This document shows positions 7,219 through 16,443 of a stretch of DNA of 42,888 nt, in pieces. Made by a program: the position numbers and the translations under genes. The number at the start of each line of letters is the position of its first letter. Positions within the stretch are counted from its first letter, which is position 1. The stretch is from Candidatus Eisenbacteria bacterium RBG_16_71_46 (lineage in GTDB: Bacteria > Eisenbacteria > RBG-16-71-46), in NCBI GenBank assembly GCA_001780165.1, contig MFFQ01000097.1, positions 1 through 42,888 on the forward strand. The letters run 5' to 3'. The notes beneath the pieces are model-generated. The model did no database searches and had not been told where the DNA came from. It was given only the letters and a program-made list of their open reading frames with translations.

Positions 7219-9622
7219 GCTGCTTCTGCAAACGCCCGCGGGCAAGGCGGCGCGGTCGTCGCTGCCATCGTGCTCCGTGCCCGGCGGGCCGCGGCGGCAG
7301 CACCGCGCGGTTCTGCCAGCTCCGCAGCGCGCGGACCATCACCTGCTCGGCGGGCTTGCCGCGTGGAGAAAAGGAGACGTCGCGTGGTCCGCCGGCATCG
7401 CCGCAGCTGAACCACTTCCACCAGAAGGCTCCGGCCACCCAGGTGTCGCCGTCGAGCGCCTCCACCACCGCCTGGTAGCAAGCGCGCTGGGTCTCGAGAT
7501 CGGGCGGGCCGTTGCGCTCCTCCCAGGGCCTCACCGCTGCCTCGGGTAAGGGCGCGTAACCCAGTTCGACCAGCAGGACCGGGCGGTGGACCCGCACCGC
7601 GATCGCGTGCAGACCCTCGAGCGCCCGCCTGGCCCCGCCACGCAGCGTGGCCACCGAGCGCGTGGGCTGCTTCGCGAGCGGGTCGTAGAAGGACACGCCC
7701 ACCACATCGAGCGCGTCCCAGAACGCGATCCCCTGCACCTCCTCGCCCCAGTTGGCGCCGTAGGTCAGCGTGCCGCCGTAGACGCGCCTCACCTCGGCGA
7801 TCAGCGCCCGCCAGCGGTCGGGGAACTGCAGCGATGCGCTCACCAGCTCGTGTCCCACCACCAGGCCGTCGATGCCCTCGCGGTCGGCAAGCAGCGCGTA
7901 ATGAAGGATGAAGGCGCGGTAGCGCTCGAAGAACCGTGGCCAGCCCGACGCTCCGAAGTCCAGCTCGCCGATCCAGCCCCGCGTCCACAAGTGGGGCTTG
8001 AGCCAGACGCGCATCCCGAGGGCGTGTGCGCGCGCGGCGGCCTCGGCGATCGCCTCGTCGGTTTCCTCGTCCACCCCACCCTCGCTGCTCGGGAAGATCT
8101 CGGGCGTGCGGATCGAAGGCAGGTAGCCGAACGGCGTGAGCGAGACCCAGTCGGCGCCCATCTTCCGCAGGCCCTCGAGCTCGTGGCCGCAGGCCTCGGA
8201 GATGTAACCGCAGTCGAGGCTGACCGCATGCGCCAGGCACACGCCGCGCTGGAAGCCGTCCTCGGGCCGCCACGGCTGCGGTCGCCGCGCCCGCGGGCGC
8301 CGTGCCCCGACGCGGGCGAGCGAATCGGCGAGCGCGGCGTAACGCTCCTCGACGCGGCCCCGCGGCACGCGGGCCACACGGCAGAGACTGTCGAGTGTCC
8401 CCGGCGTCGGAGCCCGGAGCAGCGCGAGCAGGGCCTCCCGCCCGCGGCCACCGGCGCTCTCGAAGACGGCGCGCGCGAGCAGGGCGCGCGCCGGGACCAT
8501 GATCAGCGGGGACCGCCACTCGCGGTCGCGGGCCGCGGCGTCGCGCGCCGTGGGCAGCAGGCGGCCGAAGTAGAGGCGGTGCACCGCCCACGCCAGCGGC
8601 TCGCCTTCGAACCGGCCGGCGAGCCAGACCCCCGCCGGCTCCAGCAGCGGTGCCGCGCTTGCCGCGCCGAGCGCGCACAGCCGCATCGACGCCACTGTCC
8701 AGAGATCGAGCGCGTCACGCCCGGCGGCGAGTGCGGCGGTAGCCTCGGAGGCCGACTCCAGCTGCTCGGGGCGGGTGTTGCGCGCCAGGCGCCCCTTCTG
8801 CTCGAGCGACCGGTACAGCGTGATCCGGCCCGGAGCCGCGCGGCGCGCGCCGAGCCCCAGCCGGTCCATGCCGGCGAGCACGCGCTCGCCGGCGTCGAGC
8901 ACCCCGCGGGCGTCCACCGCACCCGGCAGCGCGCGCACGCGCAACGGCCCCGTGCCCAGATGCTCGAGCCCGGCCGTGAACTGCTCGCGCTCGGTCTCGA
9001 GATCCCGGTCGAGCGCGGCGTCGTAGCGCCAGGGATCACCGACCTTTTGGGCGAAGCGCCCGTCGCGCACCAACTCGCCGTCGCGGTAGATGCGCCAGTC
9101 GTCGCCGGCAAAGAGAAAGCCGCCGCCGCGTCGCGTCATCGCCGCGGCCGAATTACCGGCCACCAGCAGCAGGAAGCGCTGGGGATTCAGCGGGTTGGGA
9201 TAGGCGAGGTGGATGACGTCGCCGGACTGCTCGTAGCTCCGCCCGTGCCAGCGGAAGCCGCGCGCCGTGAATTCCACGCCCAGCGCGGGCGCGATCCGCT
9301 CGGTCCAGGCGTTGTCGCGCGGCGAGCCGATCAGGAACACCGAATGCTCGGCGACCTCGCGCTCGGTGACCTCGCGATCGGCGCGCACCGCGCTCGAATC
9401 GCCGTCGAACAGTCGCCGAGCCACCAGGGTCGCGCGTTGGCGCAGCGCCGCGGCCGCCGCGGGCGAGCGCGTGCCGTAGACGAACAGCCAGGACTCGGCG
9501 CCGGGAAGCGCGGACTCCATCTGCTCGCGCGTGTAACGGGGCGCGACCAGGTCGAGCGTCCGTGCGGGCGCGCTCGTCAACGCCAGCGCCAGCGTTACCC
9601 CCAGCACCCCGGCGCGGCGCAT
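7124..9622 (-). CDS. Exported GH113-like glycoside hydrolase with large N-terminal region and read-through tail
   Basis: 832 residues. A signal peptide (1-20) is followed by an N-terminal region (about 25-170) with YGTRSPAAAAALR and NPLNPQRFLLLVAGNS, seen as an accessory domain in some secreted hydrolases. A degenerate helical region (270-440) follows. Residues 455-770 form a TIM-barrel with strong GH113 character: LKPHLWTRGW, then VVGHELV (acid/base Glu592), YGANW, FWDALDVVGVSFYDPL and VLLVELGYAPLP (nucleophile Glu686). Characterised GH113 members are beta-1,4-mannanases; the substrate here is unknown. The start ATG overlaps the lipoprotein stop (TGATG), so the genes are coupled. Residues after about 774 look non-native: they read a truncated palindromic repeat (788-802) and then the antisense of the neighbouring gene's 3' end. 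Confidence 0.85.
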   Translation of the reverse strand: MRRAGVLGVTLALALTSAPARTLDLVAPRYTREQMESALPGAESWLFVYGTRSPAAAAALRQRATLVARRLFDGDSSAVRADREVTEREVAEHSVFLIGSPRDNAWTERIAPALGVEFTARGFRWHGRSYEQSGDVIHLAYPNPLNPQRFLLLVAGNSAAAMTRRGGGFLFAGDDWRIYRDGELVRDGRFAQKVGDPWRYDAALDRDLETEREQFTAGLEHLGTGPLRVRALPGAVDARGVLDAGERVLAGMDRLGLGARRAAPGRITLYRSLEQKGRLARNTRPEQLESASEATAALAAGRDALDLWTVASMRLCALGAASAAPLLEPAGVWLAGRFEGEPLAWAVHRLYFGRLLPTARDAAARDREWRSPLIMVPARALLARAVFESAGGRGREALLALLRAPTPGTLDSLCRVARVPRGRVEERYAALADSLARVGARRPRARRPQPWRPEDGFQRGVCLAHAVSLDCGYISEACGHELEGLRKMGADWVSLTPFGYLPSIRTPEIFPSSEGGVDEETDEAIAEAAARAHALGMRVWLKPHLWTRGWIGELDFGASGWPRFFERYRAFILHYALLADREGIDGLVVGHELVSASLQFPDRWRALIAEVRRVYGGTLTYGANWGEEVQGIAFWDALDVVGVSFYDPLAKQPTRSVATLRGGARRALEGLHAIAVRVHRPVLLVELGYAPLPEAAVRPWEERNGPPDLETQRACYQAVVEALDGDTWVAGAFWWKWFSCGDAGGPRDVSFSPRGKPAEQVMVRALRSWQNRAVLPPRPAGHGARWQRRPRRLARGRLQKQPRAGSGPRACRPPGSVRGAGCPRIRPPRAAR
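7216..7258. repeat. Palindromic intergenic element, copy 2 (left arm only)
   Basis: The sequence TAGGCT-GCTTCT-GCAAACGCCCGCGGGCAAGGCGGCGCGGTCG matches the first about 43 bp of the complete copies, then similarity stops and unrelated sequence begins. Neither the central hairpin nor the right arm is present. The leading TAG is the stop codon of the GT-C gene. On the other strand the frame of the GH113-like gene stays open through it. Confidence 0.8.
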
Positions 9623-10293
9623 CAACGCGGCAGGACGGATGCGACCTTGAAGCGGAAGGTGTAGGTGCGGGGCTTGTCCTCGATGCGGAACGAGAGGTTC
9701 ACACCGAACTCGCGGTCGGCGAACTGGATCGCGGCTGCGTCCTCGGGGAACAACGGCCGGTGTAGCTGCTCCGATCGGCCCGCCGGGTCCACCAGGTAGT
9801 CCATCGGCAGGAGGTAGTCGGTGTAGCGCTGCAGGCCGGGGATCTGGGTCGGGGTCTGGTTGCCGTAGCGGTCCTGCCAGCGGGTCGAGCTGTGCGCCAG
9901 GCGGCTGCTGCCGCCGATCGGATCGTCGAACGTCGAACGGTCCCAATCGATCCAGATCGGAAGGTCCTGCCGGTTCTCGATCTGGATGAAGAGCGCATCG
10001 GGCGACGGGCGGAAATAGAAGGAGAGATCACGGTCCTGGAACGTGAAGCGGTCGCTGCCAGGAAGGATCTGCCTGAAACCGTATCGGTAGAGCGCATCGG
10101 GCGATCCGAGCTGGGAGCCCACCGAATCCGAGGCCCCGCTGACGATGCGGCTGAAGCCGGTCTCGGGACTCACCTGGGGCAGCGGACTCGGGGGTGGCTG
10201 GGCGCTGCGCGGAGCCGGGCCCGAGGAGCAGCCCCCGATCATGGCCGCCGCGAACAGGAGCGACGCGGTCCGATGGATCGACTCATAGCGCAC
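9622..10293 (-). CDS. Outer-membrane/periplasmic lipoprotein of unknown function
   Basis: 223 residues with a type II signal peptide: hydrophobic stretch 10-20 and a lipobox ending I-G-G-C22-S-S. The mature protein has a Pro/Ser-rich linker (23-45) followed by a soluble domain dominated by beta-strand-like segments (FRQILPGSDRFTF, LFIQIENRQDLPIWIDW, RTYTFRFKVASVLPR at the end). The pattern of paired strands and W-I-D-W resembles small Ig-like periplasmic domains, but I do not recognise a family. The GTG start follows a -10 box by 7 nt (leaderless type). The stop overlaps the start of the GH113-like gene by one base, so the two exported proteins are probably made together. Confidence 0.85.
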   Translation of the reverse strand: MRYESIHRTASLLFAAAMIGGCSSGPAPRSAQPPPSPLPQVSPETGFSRIVSGASDSVGSQLGSPDALYRYGFRQILPGSDRFTFQDRDLSFYFRPSPDALFIQIENRQDLPIWIDWDRSTFDDPIGGSSRLAHSSTRWQDRYGNQTPTQIPGLQRYTDYLLPMDYLVDPAGRSEQLHRPLFPEDAAAIQFADREFGVNLSFRIEDKPRTYTFRFKVASVLPR

Positions 10294-10300
10294 GATGGAC

Positions 10301-10330
10301 AGACTATCCGCGCCGCGAAAGGCGCGTCAA
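10301..10330 (-). promoter_or_regulatory. Leaderless-type promoter of the lipoprotein/GH113 unit
   Basis: TTGACG (10325-10330), an 18-bp spacer, then TAGTCT (10301-10306), 7 nt before the GTG start at 10293. Good sigma-70 match and spacing. Confidence 0.6.
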
Positions 10331-10492
10331 GCGCGGGCGCGGGGCACGGCCCCGGCAGGCCGCCGGCGTGGCCGGTGAGCTCGACGTCTCCCACGCCCGC
10401 CACCGCCCAGCTGCGCGCACGCGCTGGGCGCCCAGCCCGTATTGCTCGACCACCTCCACCAGTCGGACCGCGGGCGTGTTCGGCTCAGGCAT
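10304..10492 (-). pseudogene. Possible 5' remnant of an ABC-transporter ATPase gene
   Basis: An ATG that overlaps the end of the upstream gene (ATGCCTGA) opens a frame starting MPEPNTPAVRLVEVVEQYGL and continuing GAQRVRA. This looks like the N-terminal A-loop strand of an ABC ATPase (x-V-R-L-x-x-V-x-x-x-Y-G-x-G). After Val-Arg-Ala the pattern continues in another frame as WAVAGVGDVELTGHAGGLPG, which resembles the usual A-L-x-G-V-D-x-E-L-x-x-G segment, and then no Walker A follows. The frame also runs into the lipoprotein promoter. Either a frameshifted, truncated gene or chance. Confidence 0.28.
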
Positions 10493-11411
10493 CGCCGCCC
10501 GTCCCATCCCGCGCCAGCGCGCGGCGCAGCGCCGCCGCGAGCGTCGGCGCCAGGAATCGGAAGCCCGAGTCGAGCAGGCGCGCGGGCAGCACGCGCTGTC
10601 CACCGAGCAGCGTGGCGTCGGCCATCTCGCGCCCCATCAGCAGCCGCAGCGCGAACGCCGGGGCGGGCAGCGCCGCGGGCCGGCCCAGCACCGCCCCCAA
10701 CATCCGGGCGAACTCCGCGTTCGACACCGGCTCCGGGGCCACGGCGTTCACCGGTCCGCCGAGATCCTCGCGCGCCAGGAGGTGCCGGATCGCGGCCACC
10801 AGGTCGTCGATCAGGATCCAGCTCATCCACTGCCGGCCGTCGCCGAGCGGACCGCCGAGGCCGAGCCGGAACAGCGGCAGCAGCTTGGCGAGAGCGCCGC
10901 CGCGGGCCGAGAGCACGACGCCGGTCCGCAGATTGACCACGCGAATCCCCGCGTTGCGCGCCGGATCCGTCGCGGCCTCCCAGTCACGCGCCACCTCGGC
11001 GAGGAAGCCGGTGCCCGGCGGCGCATCCTCGCGCAGCCGCTCGTCCCCGCGGCTGCCGTAGTAGCCGACGGCGGAGGCGGCGACGATCGCCCGCGGCGGA
11101 CGCTCGAGCCGGGCCAGGGATTCGCTCAGCAGCCGGGTGCCGCGCACGCGACTCTCGCGGATGCGCTGCCGGGCGGAGCGGGTCCAGCGCTGGGCGATGC
11201 TCTCGCCGGCGAGGTGGACCACGGCGTCCAGACCCTCGAGCGACGGCAGGTCGAGGAGCCCGGCGCGCGGGTCCCATGCGATCTCCGCCGGGTGGGGGTG
11301 GCGCCCGCGGGTCAGGCGCTCCACCCGGAGGCCATCGGATGCGAGCGCGGGGCCCAGGGCGGTGCCGATGAGGCCACTCGCGCCCGAGATCAGGACACGC
11401 CGGTCGCTCAC
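10485..11411 (-). CDS. TIGR01777-family NAD(P)-dependent epimerase/reductase-like protein
   Basis: 308 residues, the usual length of this extended-SDR subfamily (YfcH/SulA-related). It has a Rossmann GASGLIG at residues 8-14, VVHLAGESIAQRW, AASAVGYYGSRGD (the tyrosine of the active site), NLRTGVVLS, and the C-terminal VNAVAPEPVSN and LLDSGFRF. No family member has a settled biochemical role. The start GTG overlaps the previous stop in GTGA, so it is translationally coupled to the SDR/DUF2867 gene. Pairings of these two families suggest a joint role with a ligand-binding C-terminal domain. Confidence 0.92.
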   Translation of the reverse strand: MSDRRVLISGASGLIGTALGPALASDGLRVERLTRGRHPHPAEIAWDPRAGLLDLPSLEGLDAVVHLAGESIAQRWTRSARQRIRESRVRGTRLLSESLARLERPPRAIVAASAVGYYGSRGDERLREDAPPGTGFLAEVARDWEAATDPARNAGIRVVNLRTGVVLSARGGALAKLLPLFRLGLGGPLGDGRQWMSWILIDDLVAAIRHLLAREDLGGPVNAVAPEPVSNAEFARMLGAVLGRPAALPAPAFALRLLMGREMADATLLGGQRVLPARLLDSGFRFLAPTLAAALRRALARDGTGGDA

Positions 11412-12925
11412 GGCGCGGAGCGCGCGATGGGCATGCCCAGCGGCGCGGTGTGGGCCGCCCGGGCCGGGGGCCACGGCTCGCGCCGCGCCGCCGCGGCCAT
11501 GGCGCGCAGCATGCCGGAGAACACCAGCTGGTGCAGCGGATAGAGGCCATACCAGTAGAGGATCCCGAACAGCCCCGCAGGGTCGAACTCCGCGGTCTGG
11601 CGTAGCGTGCACCCCGCGGCCGATTCGTCCACCTCGAACTGGAGCCAGGCGCGCCCCGGCAGCTTCATCTCGGCGAAGAGGCGCAGCCTGCGGTCGGGCT
11701 CGATCGCCTCCACGCGCCAGAAATCCACGACGTCGCCGGGCAGCAGCCGGTCGGGGTCGCGGCGCCCGCGCCGGAAGCCGACGCCTCCCGCCACCAGGTC
11801 GAGCGCCCCGCGCAACCGCCACAGCCAGTCGCCGAAATACCAGCCGGTGTTTCCTCCGATGCGCCGCAGCGGCGCAAACGCCCGCGCCGGCGGTCCGGGG
11901 ACGTGCACCGTGCGCGAATCCACGATGCGGTGGCCGAAGCGCACCCCGGCCCAACTGCGTGATTGGCCCGCCGAGGAAAGGGCGTCCGACCAGCGGGTCT
12001 CCGCCGTCTCCCGATCCTCGTGGCGCAGCACGCGGTCCACCGCCGCGCGAATCCCCAACGGGCGGATGGCGAAGTCGGCGAGCGCCGCCGGGTCGTGCAC
12101 CCGCGTCGGGTTGCGCACGCCCTCGATGAGCTCCCGCCCGATGCGGGCGAACACCGGCGTGACCAGGCCCAGCCAGAGCGCGGAGAGGCGCGGCGTGAGC
12201 ACCGGCACCTTGATCAGGTAGCGGCGCAGGCCACGGCGGCGGGCGTACTCGAGCATCATGTCGAGGTACGAGACGACATCGGCCCCGCCGATCTCGTAGA
12301 TGCGCGAGGGTCCAGGTGGCCGATCGAGCGCGGCGCGCAGATAGGCGATCACGTCCTCGATTCCGATCGGCTGCGCCGGCGTGGACACCCAGCGCGGGAT
12401 GACCATGACCGGGAGGCGCTCGACCAGCGCGCGGATCAGCTCGAACGACAGGCTGCCCGAGCCGAGAATGACCGAGGCGCGAAACTCGATGGTCTCGACC
12501 GGCGACTCGCGCAGGATGCGACCCACCTCTTGCCGGCTGCGCAGGTGCGGGGACAGCGGCTCGTCCTCGCGCCCGAGGCCGCCGAGATAGACGATGCGCC
12601 GGCAGCCGGCCGCGGCCGCCGCGGCCGCCACGTTCAGCGCCCCGTCGCGGTCCCGCCGTTCGAAGCTCGCGCCGGCGCCCATCGAATGCACCAGATAGTA
12701 GGCGGTCGCCACACCCGCGAATGCCGCCGGCAGGGACACGGGATCGAGCACGTCGCCGGCGACCACCTCGGTGTGCGGGCCGACCCGCGGGCGCAGGAAC
12801 TCGGGCCGCCGGGCGAGGCAGCGGACGCGCATCCCCTCCGCCTCGAGGGCGCGCAGCAGGCGGCCGCCGACGTAGCCCGTGGCGCCGAGAAGCAGCACCG
12901 AGGCGGGATCCGCGGCGGGGCTCAT
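11408..12925 (-). CDS. SDR-family NAD(P)-binding protein with C-terminal DUF2867 (SRPBCC-like) domain
   Basis: 505 residues. The NmrA/atypical-SDR Rossmann domain is at 1-330, with GATGYVGG (14-21), YYLVHSMG, RRIVYLGGLG and EFRASVILGSGS. The C-terminal domain (about 335-480) starts RIVDSRTVHVPGPPARAF and contains GGNTGWYF and WRVEAIEP, the START/SRPBCC-like DUF2867 region. Enzymatic activity is uncharacterised, and oxidation-reduction of a hydrophobic ligand is only a guess. First gene of its unit; 105 bp separate it from the slipin terminator-like hairpin. No convincing promoter is visible. Confidence 0.9.
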   Translation of the reverse strand: MSPAADPASVLLLGATGYVGGRLLRALEAEGMRVRCLARRPEFLRPRVGPHTEVVAGDVLDPVSLPAAFAGVATAYYLVHSMGAGASFERRDRDGALNVAAAAAAAGCRRIVYLGGLGREDEPLSPHLRSRQEVGRILRESPVETIEFRASVILGSGSLSFELIRALVERLPVMVIPRWVSTPAQPIGIEDVIAYLRAALDRPPGPSRIYEIGGADVVSYLDMMLEYARRRGLRRYLIKVPVLTPRLSALWLGLVTPVFARIGRELIEGVRNPTRVHDPAALADFAIRPLGIRAAVDRVLRHEDRETAETRWSDALSSAGQSRSWAGVRFGHRIVDSRTVHVPGPPARAFAPLRRIGGNTGWYFGDWLWRLRGALDLVAGGVGFRRGRRDPDRLLPGDVVDFWRVEAIEPDRRLRLFAEMKLPGRAWLQFEVDESAAGCTLRQTAEFDPAGLFGILYWYGLYPLHQLVFSGMLRAMAAAARREPWPPARAAHTAPLGMPIARSAP

Positions 12926-13030
12926 CGAGGGGCTCGCTTCATCGCAGGGACCGGCGCACGCCGGCCGCGGGTCGGAGGCTCACGGTCCGGTGGACGCTCG
13001 CAACTCCCAGCAGAGCCGATGCGCAAGGTT

Positions 13031-13086
13031 GCGCCGGTGCCGCGGCGGCGGCGCGGCGGGGAGGTCCTCCCGCCGGGAACCGGCGC
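13031..13086 (-). terminator. Nested hairpin after the slipin gene (terminator-like, no T-tract)
   Basis: The outer arms GCGCCGGT (13031-13038) and ACCGGCGC (13079-13086) enclose inner arms CGGCGGGGAGG (13054-13064) and CCTCCCGCCG (13066-13075), separated by a single base. It lies 20 nt beyond the slipin stop codon, at the end of the ten-gene array. It lacks a uridine tract, so it may act as an RNA 3'-end stabiliser rather than a classical terminator. Confidence 0.5.
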
Positions 13087-13106
13087 CGCGGTCCGCGCGA
13101 CGCCTG

Positions 13107-13874
13107 CTACTTGCCGCGCTCGGCCGAGGACATGAACGCCCTGAGGAAGTCCACCGGCACCGGGAAGATCGTGGTCGAGTTGTTCTCGGTCGCGATCTCG
13201 GCGAGCGTTTGCAGATAGCGCAGCTGGAGCGCCGCCGGCTCGCGTCCGATGATGGCCGCCGCCTCGGCCAGCCGCGCCGACGCCTGGTACTCGCCCTCGG
13301 CGTTGATCACCTTGGCGCGCCGCTCGCGCTCGGCCTCGGCCTGGCGGGCGATCGCGCGCTGCATTTCCTGCGGCAGATCCACGTTCTTGACCTCGACCGT
13401 GGTCACCTTCACCCCCCACGGCTCGGTCTGCCGGTCGATCACCTGCTGCAACGCCTGGTTGAGCTTCTCGCGCTCGGCGAGCAGCTCGTCGAGCTCGGCC
13501 TGCCCGAGGATCGAGCGGAGCGTGGTCTGGGCGATCTGCGACGTGGCATAGAGGTAGTTCTCGACCTCGACCACCGCCTGCTGCGAGGCGACCACGCGGA
13601 AGTAGATCACGGCGTTCACCTTCACCGTGACGTTGTCCTTGGTGATGATGTCCTGCGGCGGGACGTCCATCGCGACGGTGCGCAGCCCGACCTTGACCGC
13701 CCGGTCCACGATCGGGATGAGCAGCACGAGACCCGGCCCGCGCTCACCCACCAGCCGCCCGAGGCGGAAGACCACCAGGCGTTCGTATTCGCGCACCACG
13801 CGGATGGCGTTCGCCAGCGCGATGACGAGGATGAAGACCAGGAAGAACGCGAGTGAACCCAGGAATCCGATCAT
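13107..13874 (-). CDS. Slipin/stomatin-family SPFH membrane protein
   Basis: 255 residues. One N-terminal membrane hairpin segment (2-22) is followed by the SPFH/Band 7 domain (25-180, with [20 protein letters not shown] and VDVP-like [14 protein letters not shown]) and a coiled C-terminal helix (180-220). Slipins assemble into ring-like scaffolds in the membrane. The partner is the NfeD protease-like protein encoded immediately upstream: the slipin ATG overlaps the nfeD stop (ATGA), the classical stomatin-operon arrangement. NfeD-class proteases cleave stomatin C-termini in archaea, so the two probably form a membrane quality-control or microdomain complex. Last gene of the array. Confidence 0.95.
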   Translation of the reverse strand: MIGFLGSLAFFLVFILVIALANAIRVVREYERLVVFRLGRLVGERGPGLVLLIPIVDRAVKVGLRTVAMDVPPQDIITKDNVTVKVNAVIYFRVVASQQAVVEVENYLYATSQIAQTTLRSILGQAELDELLAEREKLNQALQQVIDRQTEPWGVKVTTVEVKNVDLPQEMQRAIARQAEAERERRAKVINAEGEYQASARLAEAAAIIGREPAALQLRYLQTLAEIATENNSTTIFPVPVDFLRAFMSSAERGK

Positions 13875-15214
13875 GACGAAGCCTCCTTGCCCAGGGGACG
13901 CACCCGCAGCGTGAGCCGGTCCACCCCCGTGATTTCCACTTCGGAACCCAATTCCACCACCCCGTCGGCCACGGCGCTCCACAGCTCGTCGCCGAGCCGC
14001 ACGCGCCCGGCCGGCGCGAGGCGCTCCAGCGCCACCGCGCGCTGCCCCACCAGCCCCTGGGAGCCGGTATGCACCCGTCGCTTCTGGGCGCGCAGCGCGG
14101 CACCGACGATGAACAGGAAGAACGCCGCGGTCGACACGGTCGCCCCGCCGATGATCGCCCACGACACGCCGATGCCACCCCCCTGGAACAGGATGAGCGA
14201 ACCGAGGATCATCGAGATCACCCCACCCGCCGCGAGCACGCCGTGGCTCACCACCTTGATCTCGGCGATGAAGAACACGATCGCGAGCGCGATGAGCGCC
14301 AAGCCGGCATAGTTCACCGGCAGCGCGGAAAGCGCAAGGAAGGCCAGAATGAGGCAAATCCCGCCGACCACGCCCGGCAGGATCGCGCCGGGATTCTGCA
14401 GCTCGAACAGCAGGCCGTAGAAACCCAGCATGAGCAGGATGTAGGCGATGTTGGGGTCGGCGATCGCCCCCAGCAGCCGCTGGCGGAAGCCGGGGTGGAT
14501 GGTGTCCACCGGCAGGCCGCTTACGTGCAGCACGCGCCGGCTGTCGCCCCGCCGCCAGGTGCGTCCATCGGCCTTGGCCAGCAGCTCGTCCTGCGAGCTG
14601 GCGATGAAGTCCACCACCTTGAGCTTCACCGCCTCGGTCTCGCTCGCGGCGACCGCGCGGCGCACCGCCTCCTCCGCCCAGACGATGTTGCGGCCGCGCT
14701 GGGCGGCCACGGTGCGGGCGAAGGCGGCCGCGTCGCTGGTGGCCTTGCGGGCCAGCGTGGAGTCCATCGGGCCCTGCATGTTGATCGGCGTCGCGGCGCC
14801 GATGTTGGTGCCCGGGGCCATCGCCGCGATGTCCCCCGCGATGACGATGAAGACGCCGGCCGATGCCGCGCGCCCGCCGCTCGGGCTCACCCAGGTGAGC
14901 GTTGGCACCTCGGAGGCCAGCAACGTCTTCACCATCTCGCGCATGCTGGTCTCGAGGCCGCCGGGGGTGTCGATCCCCACGATCAGCGCGCGGTACTTCT
15001 CGCGCTCGGCGCGATCCACCGCCGCGGCCAGGGCCTCCGCCATGACCGGCGTCACCGCGCCCTCGAGCCGCATCGCCAGCACCCGCGGACCGGCCTCCGG
15101 CTCGGCTCCGGGACGCTCCTGGGGCGCCGCCGCCGCGAGCCCGATGGCCAGCGCCAGCGCGCCGGCGAACCAGGCCGCGAGCCCGCGCGCGCGCGCGTAA
15201 CGGTTCCGCTTCAT
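13871..15214 (-). CDS. NfeD-like membrane serine protease (long form)
   Basis: 447 residues. A signal peptide (about 12-30) is followed by a ClpP/crotonase-fold protease domain (45-235), with catalytic-type Ser118 in [10 protein letters not shown] and a candidate general-base Lys157 in [12 protein letters not shown], matching the Ser-Lys dyad of stomatin-specific proteases. Four to five TM helices follow (about 250-385, starting at [19 protein letters not shown]). The C-terminal soluble OB-fold NfeD domain (390-447) contains [23 protein letters not shown]. This is the full-length NfeD1b type, not the truncated OB-only form. The ATG overlaps the threonine synthase stop (ATGA). Confidence 0.95.
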   Translation of the reverse strand: MKRNRYARARGLAAWFAGALALAIGLAAAAPQERPGAEPEAGPRVLAMRLEGAVTPVMAEALAAAVDRAEREKYRALIVGIDTPGGLETSMREMVKTLLASEVPTLTWVSPSGGRAASAGVFIVIAGDIAAMAPGTNIGAATPINMQGPMDSTLARKATSDAAAFARTVAAQRGRNIVWAEEAVRRAVAASETEAVKLKVVDFIASSQDELLAKADGRTWRRGDSRRVLHVSGLPVDTIHPGFRQRLLGAIADPNIAYILLMLGFYGLLFELQNPGAILPGVVGGICLILAFLALSALPVNYAGLALIALAIVFFIAEIKVVSHGVLAAGGVISMILGSLILFQGGGIGVSWAIIGGATVSTAAFFLFIVGAALRAQKRRVHTGSQGLVGQRAVALERLAPAGRVRLGDELWSAVADGVVELGSEVEITGVDRLTLRVRPLGKEASS

Positions 15215-16443
15215 CGCCCCTCCTCCCCCGCCGCCACGCGGCGGCGTGCCAGCGCCGTGCGCCAGGCCTCCAGGTACTTGAGTCCGCTGCCGGTGTTGAA
15301 CAGTACCACCCGCGCCTGGGGTCCCACCTCGCCGCTCGCCCGTAGCCGGCGAAGGGCGGCCAGTGTCGCGCCGCCCTCGGGACAGGCGAAGCAACCCTCG
15401 CTCTCGGCCAGCGCGCTCATCGCGTCCACCATGTCCTCCTCGCTCACCGCCACTGCCGTGCCCGCCGTCTCGCGGATCCCCCGCAGGATCAGCGCGTCCG
15501 CGAACGGGGCCGGCACCCTCAGCCCGCTTGCCACCGTGTGCGCGTGCTCCCAAGGTACCGCGCTCTCGGCCCCCTGGTCGAACGCCCGCACCACCGGGGC
15601 GCACCCCGCCGCCTGCACCGCGACCAGGCGAGGCAGGGGCGGCTCGATCCAGCCCAGCTCCCGCATCTCGAGAAAAGCCCGCCACATCCCCACCAATCCG
15701 GTCCCGCCCCCGGTAGGATAGAAGATGACTTCCGGTGGCCGCCAGGCGGACTGCTCGGCGATCTCGTACCCCAGGGTCTTCTTGCCCTCGAGCCGAAACG
15801 GCTCCTTGAAGGTCGCCACGTTCCACCATTCCGCGGCCGGCGCCCACTCCGACAGCGCGCGGCCGGCGTCGGCGATGGTCCCCGGGACGAGGCGGACCTC
15901 GGCCCCGAGGCCGCGCGCCTCGAGCACGAACGCCTCGGGGGTGTCCTCGGGCACGGCGATGCGGCAGGCGATGCCCGCCGCCGCGGCGTAGGCGGCCGCG
16001 GCGCTTCCGGCGTTGCCGGCGGATGGCAGGGCGATGCGGCGCTTGCCGAAGGCGATCGCCCCGTTGACCGCCAGCGCCAGGCCGCGGGCCTTGAACGACT
16101 GCGTGGGATTGCCCGCCTCCTCCTTGAGCCACAACTCGGCGACGCCGATCTCCCGCGCCAGTCGGGGCAGCGGCAGCAACGGCGTTCCCCCCTCGCCCAG
16201 CCGCACCGCGGGAAAGTCGGGCGCGAACGGCAGCACCGCGCGATAGCGCCACAGGTCGGTGCCGTGGCGCCCGAGCCCCTCGCGGGCGACCGCGCCGGCG
16301 ACGCGTGCGAGGTCGTAGCGGGCGATCAGCGGGCGCGCGCACGCCGGGCAGGTGCCGCGCGGCGCCGAGAGGTCGGTGGAGCCACCGCACGCCGGGCACT
16401 CGAGGCATTCCAGCGCGGGATTGAAGGGGCTCGCGCTCATCAT
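15211..16443 (-). CDS. thrC: Threonine synthase, PLP-dependent
   Basis: 410 residues. Converts O-phosphohomoserine to threonine. The N-terminal zinc ribbon C16-P-A-C19...C32-P-A-C35 is seen in many class II threonine synthases. The PLP lysine is K118 in [23 protein letters not shown] is the phosphate loop, and [16 protein letters not shown] and [13 protein letters not shown] are typical. Threonine synthase fits best; related zinc-ribbon PLP lyases (cysteate synthase-like) are less likely. Start ATG at 16443 gives an ATGA overlap with rsgA; the adjacent ATG at 16440 is possible. No other threonine-pathway genes are nearby, so the operon is not biosynthetically uniform. Confidence 0.9.
   Translation of the reverse strand: MMSASPFNPALECLECPACGGSTDLSAPRGTCPACARPLIARYDLARVAGAVAREGLGRHGTDLWRYRAVLPFAPDFPAVRLGEGGTPLLPLPRLAREIGVAELWLKEEAGNPTQSFKARGLALAVNGAIAFGKRRIALPSAGNAGSAAAAYAAAAGIACRIAVPEDTPEAFVLEARGLGAEVRLVPGTIADAGRALSEWAPAAEWWNVATFKEPFRLEGKKTLGYEIAEQSAWRPPEVIFYPTGGGTGLVGMWRAFLEMRELGWIEPPLPRLVAVQAAGCAPVVRAFDQGAESAVPWEHAHTVASGLRVPAPFADALILRGIRETAGTAVAVSEEDMVDAMSALAESEGCFACPEGGATLAALRRLRASGEVGPQARVVLFNTGSGLKYLEAWRTALARRRVAAGEEGR

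Noticed and set aside
9623-9946. 108-residue N-terminal extension of the GH113-like protein
   Set aside because: It overlaps the lipoprotein gene in another frame, and a clear signal peptide begins at the ATG at 9622.
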